64,000 nt of DNA from Vitis vinifera (taxonomy: Eukaryota > Streptophyta > Magnoliopsida > Vitales > Vitaceae), in contig NC_081817.1 of assembly GCF_030704535.1 (NCBI RefSeq), positions 2,557,001 through 2,621,000 of the forward strand, read 5' to 3'. Of this stretch, positions 23,411-36,046 are shown in pieces. The translations under genes were made by a program, and so were the position numbers. The notes beneath the pieces were generated by a model. That model ran no database searches. It had not been told where the DNA came from and saw only the letters and a list, made by a program, of their open reading frames with translations. How positions within the stretch are numbered: position 1 is the first letter of the stretch; the number at the start of each line of letters is the position of its first letter.

Positions 23411-26294
23411 GTTTTTCTTTAAAAACGTTTTTTTATAGAAGAAGAATTTTCTAGTATTTTCTAGGAGTACTATCAAATGAATTCTTACTCCAAAAGTTAT
23501 TTAGAAGTTACAATAGTCAAGAATATGAGTTTGATGAGGCTTGACATTTTTCTTTCCTCATAAAAGGTGGCATCTGTCCATTGACTTTTAGGTAATGAGT
23601 TAAGTTATGCAGATGAAGGATTGGTTTCAGCCTGTCCCTGAATTAGGTAATAATGTAATATACACTGCCTAACATACCGGCACAGATGTAGGCCTATTGA
23701 CATGTAGCTTAACAAAGCTCCTTACTGAGGAACTTGATTCCATTGACCAAACTTTTACATATGCATGGTGGATGGGTTCACCGATTCTCCATCACACACA
23801 TGGCTGCCTCTTATCTCACTCTCAGTGTTTAACTGTTATTTCTTACCTCTTTTGTCTAAGGCTTTTAGAGGAATCCCAAAAGTCTCATTTTTCAACTTAG
23901 TTGAGAATCACATCTCTTCCCGGATCAAATCTAAGTCAATACATTCCTCAAGAAACCTGTGCACCCAACTCCCACCAACATATCCAGACACAGCATGTTC
24001 ACTCACACATACATGCTTTCACTGTGTGATACTTTAAAGTATGTTTGACAATGATTTTAAAAATCATTTCTAGTATATTTAACACTTAATGATAAAAAAA
24101 TTCAAGTGTTAGACAGGCTAAAAACGTTTCCTAGAATTACAACCAAATGGACCCTTATAAGCTTGAAGCATGGTTAACGTTTAGGAGTTGACCCATTTTT
24201 TGGATCTTTTTTAACGAGCCTCGTGTCCTAAAATTGAGTTGTAAAGGATCAGACACCTAAACAAATACCGCAAATACCGCAACATTTACAGCTAACCAAC
24301 CAACATAGATGGCAACGGTTAAATTGAAAAGAGGCCTTCAAGAGCAACGAGAAACATGTTATATAGCCTTGGGTACTAGACTACTAGTTCAGGGACAAAA
24401 AAAGGAAACAAAAATGTTGACAAAACTTAGACATTATTACGAGAGTTGTTGCCTGTTGTGATCACCCACATCACTAGGAGAAAATAGCTACTGGAGGTAG
24501 GAGAGAGTTGTGCAGGTGGTAGTCCACCTTCCTGTGATGATGATGTTCATGCTATTGACTATTAATGCTTTAGTTTGACTTCTCAGCAGGTATCTTACTC
24601 TACTCAAAGTCTCTTCACTCAAAAACACCAACACGCCCCCATTTACACGTTCACACCCCTCTTTTCCTTCCACTTTCCCAGCATGTCATGGTTGGAAACA
24701 AGGAAAACATTTCACATACAAATACAAAGCACACCACCTACCCCAGCTTGGATCCATCCACACACGGTTTGTGAAAATTGTTGCATTCAAAGAATACACA
24801 CCCCGTGGCCGATGTTGCGGCTACCACTCGGGCTTTACCTTAACCCTCTTCCCCACCACAATATTTTTCCTTTTACCAATTCTACGTATTCTTCCGACTT
24901 CTACGCCATCGCCATACATTTTAGGCACCCCAAGACTGACTCATTCTTCATTATAGACTAGAATAAACCCAGGCGGCACACGGATTTTGTTTGAAAATTC
25001 TGGATGAGTTCAGAATAATCCGAATTTATTTCCATTGAATCTGTGAGTATAGAGGGTAGGATTGTTGTACTTGTATGCGTCATTCTTGTGTTCCGCGTAT
25101 GTGTGAAATCTAAAAATGGTATTGAATTAGCATGTCAACATTGTGCTTTCTGCTTGACCAGAAAGCAAAACTTAGTTCAAACTGCCCCCACCCCACCCCC
25201 CACCCCCCATCACACACCAAAATTAAAAAGTAAAAAAGGTGGGGAAGGAGGAAGGGAGGGTATGATATTTGTGAAGACCAAGTATTTGGAACTTTAGGAT
25301 TTGGTCCATGTGGGATCCAGTCCATGATTGTAATGGATTGTAAACAGTGCACTTGAGTCCAAAACAGGGCATGCTTAGACAACTACTGATGTTGATCTTT
25401 ACTAAACTCCAGCCCTTTCAGTTTGTCTCCACATCTCTCTATAGTGAATCAGTACCCATTCCCTCCCTGAAATAATATCTCACCCGGAACATTTGTCTCT
25501 AGTTTCATTTCGGATAACCTAGGATGATTAAAGTTTAAAGTTATAATCTTAAAAGAATATTTTCGAGATCATTCGACATAAAATAACTATTTTTATGAAT
25601 GTAAAAAATAAAATAATATTTTATTTATTTTAAAGAAATGAGATAAATTAGAAAAAATAACTATCTGTTTGGATACATTTCCATTTTTTTAAAATAAAAA
25701 TAATAATAGTCATTTTCATATAAGATGTAAAAAGGAAGACTTACATTAGAAAAATCATTTTAAAAACTATTAAAAAATTAAAATATTTTAAAAGTTATCA
25801 TTTCAAATTTTAAAAATATAAAATAAAGGAAAAATTGATATTTGATTAATATACGAAAAAAGAATTTTAATTTTTTTAAATTAGTATCATCTTTATCTAT
25901 TTAAAAATAATTTAAAATACATATACTTTTTAACGAGTTATCTAATTATTCTCAAAATGTCATTTTACTTGACACATCATTCAAATTGATTGATAATTAA
26001 ACTCCTCCATATAAATGTTTTCATTTTTTTTAGATATATATTTTTTATTATCATTATTATTATTATTTTATTTTATTATTTTGGATTTTTTTTTTCCACA
26101 AACAAACACTTCCTAAGATTCTTACAATATATTTGATAGTGATTTTAGAAAGCAATTTTCTTATTATACAAAAATCAAAAAATTATTTTTAAAAATTATT
26201 TTTGAAAACAATTAGCACACGCAATCTTCTTTATCTTATTCTTTTCATCAAAATTTTCTTTCCATTTACTTTTCCCCCCTTACCAAATTTTCGA

Positions 26295-26405
26295 GACAAG
26301 CATCATTATGTGATCATAAAGCATTTTAAAACAATTTCCTTATTAAAAGTCACGACGTATGCTTCTTGACAAGCATCATTATGTGATCATAAAGCATTTT
26401 AAAAT
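26295..26405. repeat. 38-bp direct repeat, spaced by 35 bp
   Basis: GACAAGCATCATTATGTGAT followed by CATAAAGCATTTTAAAA is found at 26295 and again at 26368 with no visible difference over about 37 bases. It is a recent local duplication in non-coding DNA. Confidence 0.8.
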
Positions 26406-27117
26406 AGAAAAATAGAATAAATTCTAAAATTGACCGGATAAGTCGCAACTCTAGAACGTAGAATGTCCTAGAGAAAAATCTGTTCATGCATCTAGCCGGC
26501 TTACTGCCCAAGCAAACTGGGTCGGGACTGCTCACACATCCTTACGTAAGGGAAACGCTGGCGGTGATGATGACTATGACGACAACCAAGATAAACCAAT
26601 TATTATAACTCTAAAATAAAGTCAATAAAGATTAAACGTACCTTAATGACAATAATAATTGTCATATGCCCCACCTCAACCCCGCAAAGTCCAAATTTCA
26701 CAAGAAAATTTTGGCTCATTCCATAGTGGGATTCGCCTTTGTTCGTACACCTACCCAAAAAATTATTTAATAACGTTTCTTACACTTGTTAGTGTCGAGT
26801 AATGTACCAAAAATCTCGATCTGGAATCCGTATGTGTATGTATGGTGTCTCTTTTTCTCGGTAGACTTTTCTTAGTCCCAACCAATAGGCGGAAAGATGA
26901 GTTCATGATGAAACGGTCAACACTGCAAAAGTTTGGAAAAGGCCTAATCCTAACCAATTACCGTTGTCTAAGTGTGTGTGTGTGTGAGGGTCAAGAGACC
27001 CCCCCAGATACCTACTCTCTTTTTTATATTGCAGTGCACGGCATTGCAAGTTTTTAAGAATTAAATCCTTAATTTTCTTCTAGATCTCTGCTGACTTGGA
27101 TATTTCTGTGATGGATG

Positions 27118-29460
27118 TTCTTCTTCTTCTTCTTCTTTTCCTCCTCTTTTTTTTCTCTTCATCTTCTAGGAGATGAGGATAAGGTAGGGCTGCCACAAGT
27201 CATCTTTTATTTGGATCTTCATATGCTTATAAATAAATAAATATATATATATTTCCTTCATACTTTTAAGAGGGTGTTAGAAATTCTGTTTTGTATATTT
27301 GTAAGAAAATTTGAGGAAAAGTAGGAGGGAAAATAATAATTAAGTCATGAGTTTTTTTATTTATTTTTAATAAAAACAACTTTACAAAATGTTGTATTTG
27401 AATTTTGAAATACTAAATAATAATGGTTTTTGTAATTTATTCTAAATATCTTTAGATTTTTTTAAAAAATGCAAATTCATTTTTCACTTTTCACTAGGGA
27501 GTGAGTTTTATATAAACATTAGCTTGGATTAAGTTTTATCAATTTGAGCTTAATTTGGATTGTGCTCGAGTCAAGATTTAAACGACTCACAATTCAACCC
27601 GATTTAATATTTTATAATACTTATAATGTTAATTATCTTAAATGATATTGTGTATTTTTTAAAATTTTTTTAAATATCAAATTATAATTATATTATATAC
27701 TTTTTCATTTTTTTTAAAGATATATAAATTTATTTTAATTTTTTTATTATTATTTTGAACTTTTATGTTGTTTATTATTTAAATTATGATATAAATATAT
27801 AGAAAAAAAAAGTTTTTTAAAAAACAATAATGAATGAATTTTGAATCATACAATCAAATCAACTTAACTAACCCAAGTTTAACCAGATCAACTCGACTTT
27901 AACTTAATCAACCCGAGTTTAACTCGATTAATCTAAGTTTAACTTGAATTTAAAAAAAAAATGATATTAGATTGAGTTTAAATTGAACACATTGAATTAA
28001 ATTCAAATTAATTATTTTTTAATTCGGATTGAGGTCAAACTTAACCATCACCGCACTCAAATTACCACCCTAATTTTCAATACCGCATAAGAAAGTTTAA
28101 TTAGGGTAACATGACCCTAAAGATCACACATGATAAGTCATTCTCATTATTGTCATTTTTCACAAATGTTTTTTTTATTTTTTTGTAAATAAAATATAAA
28201 TGGCCGTCCTTAACCGCAACCAAATTCAATATGCATTATTATTATTATTATTATACAATACAATAATTTTCCGTACTTATTGACAAATGCATTATGCGTG
28301 TCACATTGAAATCTGGAATAATTTTTTAATTCCTTTTTCTGAAATAAAATTTTCTTTTTCTTCTTCTTCTTTTCCTCCTTTTTTTTTTTTCTCTTCGTCT
28401 TCTAGGAGATGAGGATAAGGTAGGGGTGCCGCAAGTCATCTTTTATTTGGATCTTCATATGCTAATAAATATATTTATATATTTTTTTTCTTCATAGTTT
28501 TAAGAGGGTGTTAGAAATTTTGTTTTGTATATTTGTAAGAAAAATTGAGGAAAAGTAGGAGGGAAAATAATAATTAAGTCATGAGTTTATTTATTTATTT
28601 TTTATAAAAACAATTTTACAAAATGTTGTATTTGACTTTTGAGATATTAAATAATAATGGTTTTTGTAATTTATTCTAAATATTTTTAGATATTTATTTT
28701 TTATATAAAAAAAGCAAATTTATTTTTCACTTTTCACTTGGGATGCAACTTCAACGAAGTTTTTATTATTCAGATCAAGCTTGGATTAAGTTTTATCAAT
28801 CCAAGCTTAATTTGGATTGTGCTCGGGTCAAGATTTGAACAACTTACAATTTGAATTCGATTTAATATTTTTATAATACTTATAATGCTAATTATCTTAT
28901 ATGATATTGTATTTTTTTTTAAATATGAAATTATAATTATATCACATACCTTTTTATTTTTTTAAAAGATATATAAATTTATTTTCATTTTTATATTATT
29001 ATTTTGAACTTTTGTGTTATTTATTATTTAAATTATGATATAAATATATAGAAAAAAAAGTTTTTTAAAAAACCACAATGAATATATTTTGAATTATACA
29101 ATCGAACCAACTCGGCTTTAACCTAATCAATCCGAGTTTAACTCGATCAACTTAAGTTTAATTTTAATTTAGAAAAATGAGATTGAATTAGGTTTAAATT
29201 GAACACATTGAATTAAAAAATCAAATTAAATTAACTTTAAATTAATTATTTCTTAATTCAAATCCAACACATTTGAAACATCAATTCACTCAAATTACCA
29301 CCCTAACTTTCATTTAATCAGGGTAAGATCATCCTAAAAACCAGATATGATAAGTCATTCTCATTATTGTCATTTTTTACAAATATTATTTTTTTGTAAA
29401 TAAAATAAATAAATAAAATATAAATGCCCGTCATTGGCAACAACCACATTCAATATGCAC

Positions 29461-29491
<31 letters not shown>

Positions 29492-29640
29492 CAATACAAT
29501 AATTTTCCGTACTAATTGACAAATGCATTATGCGTGTCACATTCAAATCTGGAATTATTTTTTAAAAGAGAATGATAACATTTGTCGAGAATGGGAGGTT
29601 TTTTTAATTCCTGTTTTTGAAATAAAATATTTATTATGCA
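27118..29640. repeat. Large two-copy tandem duplication, about 1.24 kb per unit
   Basis: The word AGGAGATGAGGATAAGGTA is at 27168 and again at 28404. From there the two units run parallel for over a kilobase, sharing GGATCTTCATATGCT, GAGGGTGTTAGAAATT, the AACCxAATCAACCCGAGTTT segment, ATTTTCCGTACT and CAAATGCATTATGCGTGTC. Each unit begins in a TTC-rich run, which may have mediated the duplication. The second copy carries about 33 extra bases near 29567-29605 that are missing from the first. The ATT microsatellite is longer in the second copy (about 29460-29491). Neither unit codes for protein. Confidence 0.85.
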
Positions 29641-30780
29641 TTCAAAGCATTTAGCTGATAAAACCGTCGTTGACGGCCGCCAAAAGTCTTTCAGGGTCTT
29701 GTTAAACTACCTTACAATTTAATAAAAATTCAGTCCAAAAGACTAAAGTCTGTACAACAACGCAAACCCATATCAAAAGTATCTGCTCTTTTTCGAGTAG
29801 GGGGCAAGACTAGACTCACCTTTCTCACAAGTTCTCAGAAATTATCTACCAACCCACACCATTTTCTCCTTTTTATTTTTTTAATACGTCAAGTCTTCTT
29901 AGCATTTTAGTTTTTTATTTTAAAAAGAAATCTTTTTTCTATTTTTTCTTTCAAAAAATTATTTTAAAAAATTAAAGAAATATTAACATCATGTGTCATT
30001 CTGGAAATTTTTTTGAAATACAATATAAAAAATTAATTTTAGATTTAATTTTTTTTTATTACACCCAATCATAAACTTATTACCTATTTTAGATAAAAGA
30101 ATATTTATGATTTTATCAAGATATCACAACTATCTTTATATGTAAATATAATATTCTTGTAGTCATACGGGATTGCAAAGTCACTCACTCAATTATAACG
30201 ATTGACTTTAATATCATTTATAACGACTGTCACCTAATCCTGTAATCTTTTACAATTTATATAATTAGGTGTGGATAGTATTTTTTTTAATTTAAGTTTT
30301 TTAAAAATAAAATTCTGGTTGGATTAATAATTTTTTTTTTTGGTGGGTGAAATCGGAAGAGATTGTACTAAAAGAAAGGAGTGAAGGAAGAAAGGATATG
30401 ACTTTGAAGGGGATGGCCCTCATCAGTGATGACCATGGAACACGTCATAGATGGTCTCGTACACGCCACATCGCCTTTTTTTCTCCATACAAATCCCCAC
30501 ACTCCCATAAGTGTGAATTCGTATCTCCGTTATCTTCTCTTCTTTACCCCAATTAGCAATTACCCCAAACAAACTTCTGTGGACTTTCATTTCCAACACC
30601 TACTTTCCTGATTCACGTGTATGAGTGTATCCCTTATTTATTTATCTCCTGTTTTTTTTTTTCCTTAAATTATTATTTTATTATTATTAATTGAGTTTTT
30701 TTTTTTAATAAAACCATGATTTAAACGGATAAATCAATATATTTTCTCCATGTCCTTTATTCCTTTGTTCATACTTATTT
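29641..30780. other. Distal upstream region of the zinc-finger gene
   Basis: Mostly AT-rich sequence with long T runs and no gene. A CACGTG G-box is at 30616-30621 and an ACGTCA motif near 30442. Both lie more than 500 bp from the ATG and are weak evidence of regulation. Confidence 0.4.
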
Positions 30781-31030
30781 AGAATCTTCTAGAAAGTTGA
30801 AGATTCTGGGAACCAACACTCCGGCTCGCCACTCATGACTCGTCCAGATTGTCTTTTGGGCTCGCCCACGCGGTCACGCTGACGTGATCTCACACGGGCC
30901 TTTTTCACACTCCCCTTCTCTTCGTTTTACCAAATTACCCTCCTGACATACAACTGGTGCAGTCTACTTCCGTCATTTCAGTTGGTCAACTATTGGAGTC
31001 TCACTTCCCTTCTTTCTAAACCTATATATA
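30781..31030 (+). promoter_or_regulatory. Stress-type promoter of the ZAT11-like gene
   Basis: A perfect three-unit heat-shock element is present at 30782-30794 (GAA-2-TTC-2-GAA), followed by a second GAA-2-TTC pair at 30799-30806. ACGCGG at 30868-30873 fits the CAMTA core vCGCGb. TGACGTG is at 30880-30886. GGTCAA at 30984-30989 is a reverse W-box. A TATA box (TATATATA) is at 31023-31030, about 110 bp before the ATG. The motifs are seen directly. Their use is inferred from known stress control of ZAT genes. Confidence 0.5.
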
Positions 31031-31137
31031 TTCAATCCTCACCCCCGGCTTTTATCTCATTAGTTGTTGATTTCCACCCAAGTACCAAACACCCCCATTC
31101 TCTGATTTTTTTCCTGCCTCCCAAACAGACATATCCC

Positions 31138-31668
31138 ATGACCATGAAGAGGATGAGAGATGGAGAGCACGAGAGCGTCAGCATAGCAAACTGCTTGATG
31201 CTGCTCTCACGGGGAACCGACTACGACTCCATCGCTAGAGTCCCCAGTCGAGTCTTCGAGTGCAAGACCTGTAACCGGCAGTTCCCGTCGTTCCAGGCGC
31301 TGGGCGGCCACCGGGCCAGCCACAAGAAGCCAAGACTGATGGCCCTGAACGGCGACGACCCGGCGCAGTTGCAGAGCTCGCCGTTGAAGCCCAAGACCCA
31401 CGAATGCTCCATCTGCGGCCTGGAGTTCGCGATAGGGCAAGCCCTGGGAGGCCACATGAGAAGGCACAGAGCCGCAGCATCCGGTGCTACCCAGGCCCTG
31501 AGCGAAACGACGTCGTCGTCTTCCCCACCACCTCCTCAAGCGCCCCTTCTGAAGAAACCCAACAGCAGGAGAGTTTTGTGTTTAGATCTGAACTTGACTC
31601 CTCTGGAGAATATCGATTTGCAGTTTCAGCTTGGGAAGGTGGCTTCCATGGTTGATTGTTTCCCTTAA
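31138..31668 (+). CDS. ZAT11: ZAT11-type C2H2 zinc-finger transcriptional repressor
   Basis: Intronless, 176 residues, from the first ATG after a TATA box. It has an L-box-like segment near the N-terminus (SIANCLMLLSRG). Two plant-type C2H2 fingers each carry QALGGH: ECKTCNRQFPSFQALGGH and ECSICGLEFAIGQALGGH. The C-terminus contains a DLNL-type EAR repression motif in CLDLNLTPLEN. The order and the LDLNLTPLEN tail resemble Arabidopsis ZAT11, while the short length also fits ZAT12. These are nuclear repressors of the C1-2i class, induced by oxidative, cold, salt or heavy-metal stress. The gene is much more GC-rich than its surroundings, as is usual for this intronless family. The exact orthologue is uncertain within ZAT11/ZAT12-like genes. 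Confidence 0.92.
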   Translation: MTMKRMRDGEHESVSIANCLMLLSRGTDYDSIARVPSRVFECKTCNRQFPSFQALGGHRASHKKPRLMALNGDDPAQLQSSPLKPKTHECSICGLEFAIGQALGGHMRRHRAAASGATQALSETTSSSSPPPPQAPLLKKPNSRRVLCLDLNLTPLENIDLQFQLGKVASMVDCFP

Positions 31669-34429
31669 TCCACCCTCCACCACCCCCTTCCCCAAGCTTG
31701 CCGTGTAAACTGATCCCTTTTTTCTGTTTCATTTTTCAAAAAAAAAGGATCGAAAATCTTGTATTTAGAAAGAATATTTGTTCATTTTATTTGCAACAGT
31801 TAATAACATCAAATCCCATGATCATAACCTCCTGCTCCGGAGTTGATGGGTTGTGGCGAGGAAATACCATAGAATCATATTGCATCATGCTGACACAAAG
31901 ATGATGTCATAATTCTGATCGTCAAATCCAAGTCTAATTTTTCATGTCAGAAGAAGAAGAAGAACCCCAGTTCACACCAGGCCCAGGGTGTTTTCTGATA
32001 TAGAAAAAGAGTAGAAAAATGGAGGTAGGTATGATTACTAACTGAGATCACGGGATACGTCAGTATAGGAAGAACCTTTTCATATGATGAATACGTGGTA
32101 CCTGCTACGTGTAAGCGATATGTATGAATATGGACACAGCAACGTTCGAGACTTTGCCACCCCATGCACTGCTGTGTATCAATTTCAAGCTAGCAGCCCC
32201 CACGTTGCCTCCTTCCATGGCCTGGTTAGGTCGATTTGGGTAAATCTCTCATGCCCATGAGTTACAAAAACCATCTGCTTCGGTTTGCTGGTATTTGCTA
32301 AATTACTTTAATGATTTATTATGACTTAATAATTTAAATAGAATTTCACGGTAATTCGTTTTGAACATCCTGTTCTTAATCATTTAACTTAAAACTTAAT
32401 TTAAGTCTTCAGAACCATTTAACTTGAAATTATTTAAAGTCAAGATAAGTTTTATTAAATACCCTCTTAAGCACATGTAATAAAACATAATACTTAATGT
32501 TTAATGGCTTAAAAGCAGTTTTAAATTAAAGTATCATTAAGGTATATTCGAATAATTATTTTAAATTTTAAGTTACTTTATAAAACATATTTAATAACTT
32601 AAATTAAGTCATTAAATTCATAAATCGATTTATTAAACAACACTCTTAGTCTCTAAATCGATAAATCGATGTATGTTTATAGGAAAGCTCAAATCAATGC
32701 ATAATTGCATATACGCTTATATATATAGTTTTTTAAATTAAAACTTTAGAAGATGTTTGATAAATCAATTTAATGATTTAATAATATTTAATAATTTAAT
32801 TTAAATCATTAAATAAATTAAATATATTTGATAAAATAATTTAATATTACAAATAAAAGTTAAAAATAAAATTTAAATATTATGTCAAAATTAATTTATT
32901 ATGAATCTCAAAAAAAAAAAATCTTGAGTGAAAGCATGTTTTGACATCTACAACTTCACATCCACCACTTATTTTTTTATAATAAATAATTTTTTAAGGT
33001 GATGTTTTAAGGTATACATCATATTGGGGACTTTTTAAAATTTTGAAAATGTTTTCAACTAAGGCATATACTTATTTTTGGTATTAGAATTTCAACATTT
33101 TATATAATTAAAAAATAGACACAATACATTTAAATATGCACTAATTAATAAGTTTTAAGTCAATAACTTATAAATAATTTAAATTAAAATTAATTTAAGT
33201 GATTAAATTAAAAATGTTAAGTTGTCATAAGCTCATCATCCCTATGGTTAAATGGAAAGAAAATGAGAACGAAAAATAAATAATAAATTTAAAGTTAATA
33301 ATTATTTTGTCATGTGATTCATTTAACTTATTTTGTTATTCTTATATAAAAAGTAAATTATTTTAAATTAATTAAAATTTAAATTTATTTTTTTTTCAAT
33401 CATTTTATGTCAAAAAAAAAAAAAAACTAAAAATTGTTTGTTCAGAATTTAAACTAACGGACAAGCTTGTTGTTTGCAACTAAATTTGGATGAGCAACCC
33501 ACAAAATCATGGAAACTAATTGAAATATTGTCCCAAGTAGTTGAGCAAAATTGGTATGTTTAAATAGATAAAAAGTCAACTAGGAGTTCAATAATTCAAG
33601 TACTAAACCCTAGCATATAAGAGAACATGATCTTGGTCTTCTATACAATATATTAATTCAAATATTACCCAACCAACCTTTTGGTCATTTAATTCCATGT
33701 ATAGAATCGAAATTGTATAAGTCAAATAATGAGTGGGTTGCTCAAACTTGACTTCAAAATTTATTTATTTATCTTTTCTAAATATAACGGGACTTGCTTT
33801 TCTTTTTCCCTCTTTTTTACTTTTTATTTTTTTCAAGGACATTTTTTTAATTTAAAGTTTGAAAATAGTTTTGGAAAAAAAAATCCAAAAATCGCTTACA
33901 ATATTTCATGAAGAAGAATTTACGAGTGATTTTTTCAAAAACGCTTCGAGAAAAAATGTTTCAATAAAAAGTATTTAAATAGAAATATTGTCAAACACGT
34001 TTTTAATTTATTTTAAAGTTTTTTCACACTCATAAGACTAAAATAATCAGATGGAGAATCTTGAATGACCCAGCTAAGCAATGGGCTTGGGAATAGCCTA
34101 GGATGCGGTAAAGGCTCAGCCCAACAGTGGGATCGTGGAGGCGTGGGCCTAAGAGATTGGTCAACTGCCCAAGGTCATCTCATCCAAGCCAATTGTCAAA
34201 GTTAATGGGCCAAGCCCGCCATACGTTCCCCAGCTCCAATTCATCAATAACTAGATGATGTATTTATAATTTTAATAGTTTTTTTTAAATAAAAGGGACA
34301 GATTTGGTATTAAAAAAATTTCATTAAAGTTTGTAAAGCTTTTTATACAAATAAAAAAAAAATGTTCTCTAAAAGAAGCTACCTTATCTTTGTTTCTATG
34401 TTTAGCTATTTTAAAAGTTATAAACACTA
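31669..34429. other. AT-rich intergenic DNA
   Basis: The zinc-finger gene's 3' UTR is presumably near the start. The interval 32290-33430 is very AT-rich, with repeated AATTTAA-type words. The interval 34050-34250 is a GC-richer island with words such as GGGCTTGGGAATAGC and GGGCCAAGCCCG but no open frame of note, perhaps an old repeat. No gene is supported. Confidence 0.45.
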
Positions 34430-35600
34430 TAATAAAAGGTTTTTCAATGCCACTAAGAGTTGATTTGGTTGTGATTCCAGAAATAGTTTTTAGGCCAAAA
34501 AGTGTTTTTTAAATCAAAAATCAGGTGTTTGGTATATTTTAAGAAACACTTTTAAAAATTTTCAAAATTACTTAAAAGATTGTTTAGTAATGATTTGTAA
34601 TGATTTTAAGAAGTGTTTACAAACTTTTTAACACTTTAAAATTTATATCATTTAAGTGTTGGAAAAGTGCTTTTGGGAGTTATTTTAGAAAATATTTATA
34701 GCATTTATAACACTTAAATGATGAAAATTTTCAAATGTTAGAAATATTAAAAATGTTTTATAGAATCATTACCAAGCAAACATAGCATTGAAAAATCACT
34801 TATAGTATTTTTAGAATAAAAACTTGATATATGATTCTTTTAAAAATACATTCAAATAAAACATTTTTTTATAAAAATGCTTTGAATATAAATACTATAA
34901 GACGCACTCTAAGAGTGCATTTAACAAAGTTTCCATTCAAAGTGTTTCAAATGAAAACATTTTCTTTAAAAGTGTTTTTAATAAAATCACTTATCAAGCG
35001 TTTCTCCCAAAAACATTACAAGTGATTTTTCAATATTATAAGTGTTTTTTCAAAATTTTAAAAGTATTTCTTAAAGTTTGCCAAACACCTAATATTTTTG
35101 CTTTTCCAAAAACACTTTTTAGGCTAAAAGTGTTTTATAGAATTACTGTCAAATAGACTTTAAAAATGCATTTGACAATACTTTTACTCGAAATGTTTTT
35201 AATGAAAATCTTTTATCTAAAAGTGTTTTTAAGATAATCATTTATTAAGTGTTTCTCCATAAAACGTTATAAATAATTTTTTAATATTATAAGTGATTTT
35301 TCATATTTTTAAAACTATTTTCTAAATTTTTTCAAATACCTAATTAAAAAGAGAAATATACTAAAAACGCTTCTTAAAACCATCATCAAATCAAATCAAC
35401 TTTAAAGTATATTTATGTTTAATAGTATTTCCATTCAAATTGTTTTATATAAAAATATTTTTAAAAGAATCATCTATTAAATATTTGTCTGTGATTTTTT
35501 AACTATAAAAGTAATTCTTTAAATTTTCAAGCATATTTTTAAAATTTTATCAAATACCTAGAAAACAGTTTTCACATTAAAAATGTTTTTTCAAAACACT
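34430..35600. repeat. Degenerate repeat block, unit about 245 bp
   Basis: At least three diverged units carry, in the same order, a TTTCCATTCAAAGTG-like word (about 34930, 35180, 35428), AAAAGTGTTTTTAA, TCAxTTATYAAGYGTTTCTCC and TTATAAGTGATTTTT. The spacing is about 245-250 bp. The stretch before 34900 carries the same words partly in inverse orientation, so the block may be a nested or foldback element. It is non-coding. A fragment of the same family is near 23240-23410. Confidence 0.55.
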
Positions 35601-36046
35601 ATCACATGAACTCTCAAAAACCAAAAACCAATCAAACTGGCTTACGAATGTATTTAATAGTGATTTTAATATCATTGTGAAACGTACTCAAAAAGTTACT
35701 TGATGTGATTCCTAGATGATTACGTGATAAGTAATTTTTCCAAAGGTAATTTTTGTCACGAAGTGTATTACAAAAAATACTATTGCACGCACGCATTCCC
35801 TCAAACGGCCTAGTTGGAAATTTGCTATTGGCACATTGATTGGGTATTGATTTGGCAAAAGGACAAAGCCCAATATCGTTGAATTAGACAAAAGCGGCAG
35901 CCCAAGCCCATTGCCATATATTTCTACTTATAGTATTGATAATTTGATATTTAAGATTTTTTTGGAAAATTATTTAGATATTAAGTGGATGTTGTGATGG
36001 GCTTTTCACACATTTTTGTACCATCCAAATTTTATTAGTAACAATC
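35601..36046. other. AT-rich intergenic DNA
   Basis: Nothing gene-like. A short GC-richer part is at about 35805-35920. Confidence 0.4.

Larger units (their letters stand above)
21839..27117. other. Gene-poor intergenic stretch
   Basis: I see no gene with recognisable domains. Local features are a dispersed-repeat fragment at about 23240-23410, a less AT-rich block at 24570-24960 with overlapping short open frames but no known domain, a C-rich run at about 25184-25210, an AT-rich block at 25550-26240, and a 38-bp direct repeat at 26295/26368. The region 26700-27060 is mixed sequence with a GT run near 26972-26988. Confidence 0.4.

Noticed and set aside
31207-31539. Three frames on the - strand over the zinc-finger gene
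   Set aside because: They are shadows caused by the GC-rich sense coding sequence.
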